The position numbers and the translations under genes were made by a program. A stretch of DNA of 64,000 nucleotides from NCBI GenBank assembly GCA_037951165.1, contig JBBDHG010000127.1, positions 3,419,001-3,483,000 on the forward strand, in the 5' to 3' direction. The stretch comes from Lophius americanus (Eukaryota > Chordata > Actinopteri > Lophiiformes > Lophiidae). This document shows, piece after piece, positions 26,001 to 35,000 of this stretch. Every line of letters starts with the position of its first letter. Positions within the stretch are counted from its first letter, which is position 1. The notes beneath the pieces were generated by a model. It saw only the letters and a program-made list of their open reading frames with translations. It was not told the origin of the DNA and searched no databases.

Positions 26001-29000
26001 CCACAGAGGCTGAGGAGCTCTACCAGAGACGGGTGCTGACGATCACAGGCATATGTGTTGCTTTATTGGTGGTTGGCATCGTTTGTGTGGTCGCCTACTG
26101 CAAAACCAAGTATGTGTCTTTAAAGGAACAACTGTATTATGAAAGGCATTAAACCTTTAAATCGATGAACGTTGAGTGAAAAAATGCTTCTTTTGTTGCG
26201 AAGGAAAAGAAAAAAGAAATGCTCTGACTCTTAAGCTAAAGCAGAAATTCAAATTCCAAAAAATACTCCATTATATTTGAAGTTTCTGCATTTAAAAGCT
26301 ACTTTAGTAGACGGAAAGGAAGTATTATCGACATACTTATTTATATGTATATTAGATAATCTTATATAAGTATATGCTATTTTAGATAATTTTATATTAG
26401 TACATGGTATTATAATCTTATTTTAGCACATTTTTAATTATAAAAAATATTATTGGAACATGGGTTAATAGATAATTCCATATTATCACATGGTAATAGC
26501 ACATAGATAGCATCTAAACATTTGCAATGTATAGATGCCAGTATTACATAATCCTGTATTAGAATATACTAATTATTAGATAATCCATTATTAGGACATG
26601 TTCTATTAGATAATCCATTATTAGGACTTGCTATTATTAGATAATGCAATATAAGGAAATTATTATTAAATGATATCATGTTTCTCAGGCATTTGTAGTC
26701 TGTCTCCAAACTAGTATTGTCTTTCTGATGAGACGTCACCAGCTAAAAAGAAAATAAAAAAATTGGAAACACTTAAAGCAACCTAAAAACACTTTAAAAT
26801 GATCGAGTTTAGTGTTATGGAAATGTACTGTTTAATTTGTTGGCTTGGCATCTTCGAACCACGGTCTAAGTGGAGCGAATGATGAATGTTGATAGATATT
26901 GTTGAATTCTGATAGATGTTGGTCAATAGCTCTTCATCTATTAATTAATCCTAACTGTTCTTCTTCTTATGTTAATATTAATTTTGCAGTTTAACAAAAC
27001 TTCCATTCCTGAGTAAATAACACTAAATACAATAGAGGAGTAAACTTTAATTCTCTTTAGGGTAAAATCAAGAGAGGGAGAGCTGCTGTGCTTCTTCAGT
27101 ACTGCTATATATTCTGTCTCGAATATATACTATATATGTGCACGACAGAATATATAACAATCAAATAACATATGACAGGCAAATCAAAAAAATAAAAATT
27201 GAAGCTTAGGTTAGCGATGCGAGGGATTATTTTAAAAGAAAAAAATGGCGCCCTCTAATTTAAAACTTTTGCCTGAACACCTATTGTTCCTCCGTCCCTC
27301 TCCCTCCAGAAAGCGGAGGAAGAAGATGCACAATCACCTACACCAAAACCAGAATCAGTGTGTGGAAAACGGACCCAACCCCCCTGGTCCCGGTCCCGAG
27401 GAGATCCCCATGGTTGATGTGAGTTCAAACAGTCGAAACCCGCGAGATCAAGATCCTAATGTATTACAGGAAAGAGAGCCACCTGCTGACTACCTGTGCT
27501 TCATCATCCGCCAAACTTATTCCAGAATCAAGAGTTACTCTTGAAGCAGAAATAAATAAGTAAAAGTTGTATTTGGTGCAATCCAATTATTGTAATGAAT
27601 TTAACTGAAGCACAATTAAATGAACTGGCCAAAATAAGGACAAGTGTCATTTTATGGCAATAGGTAAAAGTTTAATGTATTTTTTATTAGAGATGCTGGT
27701 TAAGCATAACATTGGTGCCAGAGATTGAACAGTTGCCAAATCCCGATCTTGTTTTTAGCTTATGGTAGAGGATAATAACAATAATGGATCTTTAGATATC
27801 ATCCTCAGTTCTGCTGAATTCACTTTCCTGTCAAAGTACACAGACTCCTGTCACATCAGTGCTTTTAATTAAATTGGACTAGAATATAAATAGGACACAG
27901 TGTCCAAATTTTCAGAATACTCATCAGATATTCACTAATGCTCAAGTAGGGACAGATGAAGAAGAGGACAAAGAAGACAATGTATCTCAACAAACATCAC
28001 GGAACGCGACAGTTTGAGTTCAGGTCTCTTTATGAGGGTTTTTTGATCCCATTTCGCTTTGTTACTTAAACTGAGCACCATCGAGAAGGGTTGTTTTAGC
28101 TCTCACAGATAGGTTGGCCTCTACAAACAGAGTAAATCTGGCATGTTGGCACATTAAAGAGAGGACAGAAAACACCTACCATCCTGTTGGAGATGTAGCG
28201 GGCATGAGTCAGCAACTATGAGAAGGAGCATCTGTGTTACAACAGATATGTACTTAAGAATCCTCTCGTCAATACGCGATGCTTATTATTTAAGTCAAAT
28301 GTAGTAATGAATTTAAATGTTTGTGTGTGTGTTTTGTAGTACATTTCCAAGAGCGTCCCAACAACAGAGTGTGTGATCAGCCACGGAGCCGAAGATGCAG
28401 GCAACTACGCGGGCAGCCGAATGTCTACACGCTCCCACCACTCTACCACTGCCTCACATGCTTCTAGGTAGACCTACTACACACACACACACATTGATGG
28501 TCATGTTTACAATATTGACTGTATATTGTATGTAATTGGGATATTAATTTTGTGTGCTATTCAGTATAAAAGAACCATTGTTTCTTGAAGCCATTATTCC
28601 AGTTTATTTTCATTTTTTCTGTATCAAAAATGGCATTGGGATGACCATACAAATCTCCAAAATAGCTATGTCAAAACCTGGAGCATTAAGACTAGTATTC
28701 TGTATTCTAGTATTATACTAGTAGACTAGTATTCTAGTATTCTTATCTGCATGTATTAAGACCTCCAGGACAAAATTGGTGTGACTTGGGTAAAGTAGGA
28801 AACAAACCTTTAACACCTTTAAGTTTTCAGAAGCTTACAACAAATGTAATTTGACTTGTCAAAGTTGTTTATAATACTTTTGTGATATACTGGACTAATT
28901 AATTTATCATGATGATATTTATCATTTGATCTCAATGGTCTTTTTGAATTATTATTATTATTATTGTTATTATTACAATCCACAATAAAGATGTCCCTAT

Positions 29001-32000
29001 AAGGGGTTTATGAATGGTTTATAACTAGTTTATTAAGTGAGATGTTAACCCTTTGAATAATAAATAAGCTGCTTTATCCAGCTTACATGAAACAAGTATT
29101 ATGACATGAATATGGATAATAGTTTATTAATGATTCATAAGATGTTTTAAACTTAATAAATAACCTAATTATTGCACATTTATGTATTCCTTATATTATT
29201 CCTTATATTCCTTGTAAAGTGGAACATACAGGTCTGCCATGTAACAATAAGTGCTTTGATTAAGGTTGCTTTAAAAAAATGTTCATGTGGACAGATTTGT
29301 TACAGTCTCATTAGCCAGCGTTCAGTCATCCTCTGAATCCACCTGTCTCCTCACAGCAGTTGTGACCTTTTAAACTTGTTATGTTAACACTCATACCTGC
29401 AGACACGAGGAGCAGACGTGGAGCATGGAGCGAACAGACAGTATGAACTCAGACTGCCAGTCAGGTGGGCTGTCCAGCTCTGTGGGAACCAGTAAATGCA
29501 GCAGTCCGGCATGCATGGCGAGGAGGGCTGCCCACTGGGGCTGTACAGACGCGTCCAGTCCCGGAATGCATTACGGGGATTCCTTTGACTCTCTACGAGA
29601 CTCGCCTCACAGCGATAGGTAGGCAAGGTGGTAAAGTGTGATTGAAGTACAGGTGAAATTCATGAATCTACACAAAATACACTTTTTTTGTTTTTGTTTT
29701 TTGTCACTCCAGCCCCATTGCTCTTTGACGATCTCAGATAACAGTCATACATTTTCAATGTATCAAGGATCACATCACTTGGATGCTGTTTAGTCTATTG
29801 TAATTTTTAAAGAAAACAGTGGGAGATAAATCAGCTCTCTGTCTGTAATGATATTCGAGATCATCAACATTACCGATGACAAAATTACGAAATTGACACA
29901 CTCACTCACTTTAACGATTTGAATAAAAAGAAGAAGTAGTAACTTCAACTAATAGAGGAGCAGCAGTCATGGGAAAGCACATTTGCAGTGCGTCTTTCAT
30001 ATTCCTAGGATTGACTGATTGGATAATGAGGTGTCTGAGCAGTTAACACTTTTGTTTCATGCCAGTTAGGTCCTGCATGTTTCTGACTGCAGTGTTTTTG
30101 TTTAGCCTTCCTCCCACAGCCCACATACTTGCAGGTTTGGTAAACTGGAAACACTACAATGACTCTGGGTGTGTAGGTGCAACCCATTCAGGGTGTACCC
30201 CTCCACTCACGCAATGCCTTTTGGAGAGTCTCCAGCCACTGGCCCGGAACCTTTCCAAAAAATTCCGGTAATCTTAAGATTAATGGCCGGAATACTCTAC
30301 CTTCCAACTAGCGAATATATCGGGTTGTCAGCAGCTTGTTCCTTCTTACACATTTGAGTGAGACTTTAGCTGGTAAATTTTGTTAACAAAATACAGTATA
30401 ATCATCCATTACAACCGACCACATTTGTGCTAAGTTTGGTTGTCTTTCTTATTTGTGCTAGTAGTGGTGGACATATGTATTCTGGTTCGGGTGATCATTC
30501 CAGTTTGTTCTAGAACTAGTGGTCTTTATTGTTAATACTAGTATTGGTGGTCTTATCTGCCCTAGTATTGGTGGTCATATGTGTGCTGGTTCTGGTGGTC
30601 CTTCTTGTGTTTGCTAGTTCGATTGGTGTTTTTAGTATTGGTGTTCTTCCTTATGAATAATCTATTTGGTGACCATTTCAATGTGTGCTAGAACTGATGG
30701 ACTTAATTTTATGCACTAATAATAATAATAATAATACATTTAATTTATAACTAGTGTTTGTGGTATTTTGCATGTGTGCTAGTTCTGGTGGTCTTTCTTA
30801 TGTGTGCTAGTATTGGTGTTCTTTCTCATGTATGCTGGTCCGGGTGATCATTCCAGTGTGTTCTGGAACTAGTGGTCTTTATTGTGTATGCTTATATTGG
30901 TGGTCTTTCTTATGTGTGCTAGATCCTGTGGTATTTTTTATGTGTGAAAGTTTTGGTGGTCTCTCTTATATGTGATAGGAAGATGGTATTTCTTATCTGT
31001 TCTATCATTGGTGGTCCTTACGTGTGCTAGTATTGGTATTAAAATTAACGTTAAATTGAATTAAATGCCCTCAAATTTCCATCAGACACATTTCTGAATG
31101 AAAATAAATTAAACTGCACATTTTCAAATGATTGAAATAAAATTCAAACAATCCCAGAATATAATCTCATGTAAAGATATTATAAAGTGCCTATTAAACA
31201 TGGAAAGCATCTATTTAGAGCAACAGAGGGCGGCCTTACTCAGCTCCCTACAGCAGGCGATGGCAAAGCAAAATCAACTTACAAATAATGCCAATTAAGT
31301 CCATTTTTTTCAGACAAAATCAGTCAAATATGTAAGATAACACATCACTAATCAAATATGTTCATGTTTCATATATTTAAAACTGAGATGCATCCCTTGT
31401 AGCATAACTAGCATGGCATAAGGGAGAGACAGCAGGGGACAACTTACAAGCACAAGCGCTGCATCATTTCTGAGGGAAATGACTAGCTGCTATGTTAGCT
31501 ATACCTGCTATATCCCAGGTGGGTTTCACTTTTAAGTGCCCCCTGCACAACATGACTATGTAGGAACTATAATATATGGGAGACGACTTTACTCCAGATT
31601 ACAGAGGGTCAATTTCCAACAAAAACATGAACATAAAGAGGAGAATATTAACAACCATTGGGTTTTTGAGAATGTTCACATTCAAATAAAGGAAAAATAA
31701 TAATAGTCCTATTTGACTCAGCTTCGGGGGCGGCTGTGGCTCAGTGGGTAGAGCGGCCGTCTCCCAATCGGAAGGTAGCCGGTTCAAATCCCACCAGGGT
31801 CTACTTGTCGTAGGGTCCTTGAGCAAGACCCTGAATCCTTAGCTCCCCGGGCGCTCCACGAGGGGCTGCCCACTGCTCCCTCAGGGTTGGGTCAAATGCA
31901 GAGAAGTAATTTCACTATGTTGTACTGTGTATGACTCTATGTGACTAATAAAGGAATCTTTCTTTCTTCTTCTTCTTTCTTCTTCTTCACTAGTATTGGT

Positions 32001-35000
32001 GTTCTTTCTAATGTGTGCTTATATTGGTGCTCTTTGCTATGTGTGCAAGTATTGGTAGTCTTTCTTATGACAGAACATTTACAGGTGTCTATCGTACGCT
32101 GCGATAATCTGTGTCATTTTTTTCTGTCCAGGTATGTTTCTGCGCTGACTACTCCAGCGCGACTGTCTCCAGTGGAGTTCCACTATCCCCCATTTCCGCC
32201 CCAGGTGCCCACCTTCCAGATCACCTCACCAAACACAAGCCACGCCCTCTCCCTGCCCCCTGCTGCAGCCGCCTACCACAGAAACGACGATCTGCCACTG
32301 CTACGATGTCCAGATGTATGTTGCAAAACATAATACAGTACACATATCATGCATAGAGCAATAAAATATAACATTAAAGCTAACAACAGGTGAAGTCAGG
32401 TAATTTTTAATATCCCGTTACAATGGCATCTGCTAGCGGCAAGTGAAAATTATGCTGTGAGATGAGCAAAAACCAGACCGTGTTATCCCACAAAAAAGAC
32501 TATAACACAAATTGCTGAAAAATTTATGCTGGTTCTGTTAGAAAGAAGTCAGAGCCCACAGTGCATTACAGCTTGCTGCATATGGGGCTGCTCTGAATGC
32601 CCCTGCTGACCGCTCTTCACAGCTCAAAGGGCCCACAATGGACACATCAACATCAGAACTGGACCTCTGATGGAGGACGGTGGCCTGATCTGATTAATCA
32701 TGTTTTCTTCCACCTCATGTGAATGATCAGGCAATCGGGAGCATGTGCGTAGCTCACCTGGGGAAGCAATTGTACCAGGATGGCGAGAGGGCAAGCTGGG
32801 AGAGACAGTGTGATGCTCTTAATGTTCTGGTAGGAAGCCATGGACCTTACCATTCATGTGGATGGTAATACCACATGAATACTGAATACTAGCCAGACTG
32901 CAGAATGGGTTCAGGAATGGTTTGAATTACACAACAGGTTCAAGGGGCTGTTGAGGCCTTCAGATTGCCTGGTACTCAATCCATTGGAGCCTCTGTTGGA
33001 TGTGGTAGTCAAACTTGTACAATCCATGGGGCCCCACCTTACGACTTACAGTACTTAAATGATATGCTGGTAATGTCTTGGCATACCACTAAAGACCTTC
33101 AGAGGTCTTGGACTGTTAACTTGCTGCTTTTAATATGTCCTACCCACTGACATGAGCAACGAGATGATCAATGTTTTTCAGCACGTTGTAAGGAGTTGAG
33201 CAATATGAGTGGTCATGATGTTATGATAAATATGTAATAAGTAATAATAATACATTTAGTTTATAATGCACTTAACATTGGGATCAAATCTCAAAGTGCT
33301 ACAAAGTAAAAGCAGATAAAAGCATCAATAAAATTAAATTAATAACTAGATAAAAACCTGACCAAAAAGCAACAATGTTAATTAAAGTTATCATTATGTT
33401 TACATTATGTTATGTGTATATTTTTCAAAACTCAAAAAGTGAAGTAAAGCATACAGCACATTTTTCTAAATAAATGAATATAGTTATCACTGTTTAGATA
33501 TAGTAGTAGAAAATGCGTCTGAGCAGGATCCTTTGGGGACTTCTATTTTAACCTGACCAACTCCCCTTGTATTGCAACAATCCTGATCAAGTTCCTTTGC
33601 TCAAACTCTTGGCCAACATACATATTTAACCTAGACAGAATAAAAGACTGGTGATAGCACCTTTGCCGTTATTAAATGAAGAGGTGTCAGCAACTCACAT
33701 TTGGCAAATAATAGTTGGAACATCTCCTTGAAATCACACCAATCAGAAAAGCCTTTAATAAGAAGCAGTAAAAATGGCATTACCAAAACAAGTAGGCCAC
33801 ACTAAGTTTAGTTTTCAATCAGTGTAATAAATTAAGAATGCAAAATGCATTAGTGTCTTTTACAGTTTTATCTCACAGAGTTTAATCCACTCGGCCATGA
33901 GAATGTATTGTTGTCCCCCACAACCCTGAGACCTAAGATATGACAGTTCCAGTGTGGACAGGAATTGCTCAATTCCTTCATGTGCTTTTTTGCAAACTCC
34001 AAGAGGGTGTTCCTGTGTCTTTCACTGAGGAAAGGCTTCAGTGTGAACACTGCCATAAAGTCCCGATCCGTGGAGTGTGCAGTGATGGTTGATCTTCTGC
34101 ACGTTTCTCTGATCAAGACTCAGGGTATTTGAAGCTCAGCCAGAATGAATATCAAGTTCTTGGTCGCTTCTCTTACTATGGCCATTCTTCCCCAAGTGCT
34201 CAGTTTGGCAGGGCGGGCCGCTCTGGAAAGTGGTGGTGCTCTTTGGAACCCTCAATGCAGCATTTTTTTATTCTGTTGCATTGCAAGGATCTGTGTCTCG
34301 ACATAATGGTGTCTCTCCATAGGCAGTGCCCTTGACCTCATGGCTTGGTTTTGGTTCTGATATGCATAGTGCTTTTCCACACTGTGGGGGTCTAATTTCA
34401 TAATTGGAAATGTAATTTGTGAAAATTGCGCTGCCTATGTCATTTATAGAACTCGATAGAACTCTATGATGTGATTAACTTGGTTGAACACAAAACACAG
34501 CCCCTATGAAATCATCTTCTCTGATGTTTCAGGATGGAAGTTTGTACAGGCAGCCCAGACGTCCACGGCGACCCTACCTGACGGAGAGTACAGGAAGTCT
34601 ACCGTCCAGCCCGTATCGTCTACCTGATGATGAGGCATACGAGACCACGCAGGAATACGCCTCTTCACGGGAACCTATTCGGAGCCGGCGCCGCCCACGA
34701 CGCAACCGCCTCAATGGACACATCTCCCAACGTTCAGCGGGCCTAAGGGACTACAGCTCACAGAGCTTCAGCCAGTCAGAGGAGGAGGAACAGGAGGAGG
34801 AAGAAGATGCTCACGGAGAGAGTACACCTTTCCTTAGTATGCAGAACATGAATGTGGATATTCCCTTACCCATCCCGGGTTTTCGTTCATCATTTGGTAC
34901 AGACGCACGGACTCCCCGCGGGATCAGTCGGCCGGGCACACGCAGCAACGGGCAGAGTCGAAGCTCCCAGTCGCAACGCTCCAAGGCTGAAAAAACGCCA

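Larger units (their letters stand above)
29619..32131 (+). other. nrg2: nrg2 intron with interrupted minisatellite and SINE
   Basis: Bounded by gtaggc and tccag. It holds a decayed teleost repeat (30050-30260), the TTGGTGGTCTTTCTTATGTG minisatellite (30425-31036 and 31989-32070) and an intact-looking SINE (31726-31988). Confidence 0.8.
32316..34532 (+). other. nrg2: Last nrg2 intron, filled with DNA transposon relics
   Basis: Bounded by gtatgt and tttcag. It contains a plus-strand Tc1/mariner relic (32565-33230), a reversed L2-type tail (33237-33370) and a minus-strand Tc1 relic (33860-34375). Confidence 0.8.

Noticed and set aside
25775..26152. A 125-codon continuous frame through the transmembrane exon
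   Set aside because: Only 26007-26109 is exon: the upstream part runs through a GT microsatellite, and AG/GT sites and phases fit the neuregulin exon exactly.
31740..31812. A tRNA gene with A and B boxes
   Set aside because: The boxes belong to a SINE head; the body, AATAAAGG tail, (TTTCTTC)n end and a second degraded copy at 49812 show a retroposon, and no tRNA cloverleaf with a proper acceptor stem was seen.
30425..32070. Possible CRISPR-like array (28-30 nt repeats)
   Set aside because: Units are contiguous and imperfect without unique spacers, in a fish intron; it is a minisatellite.
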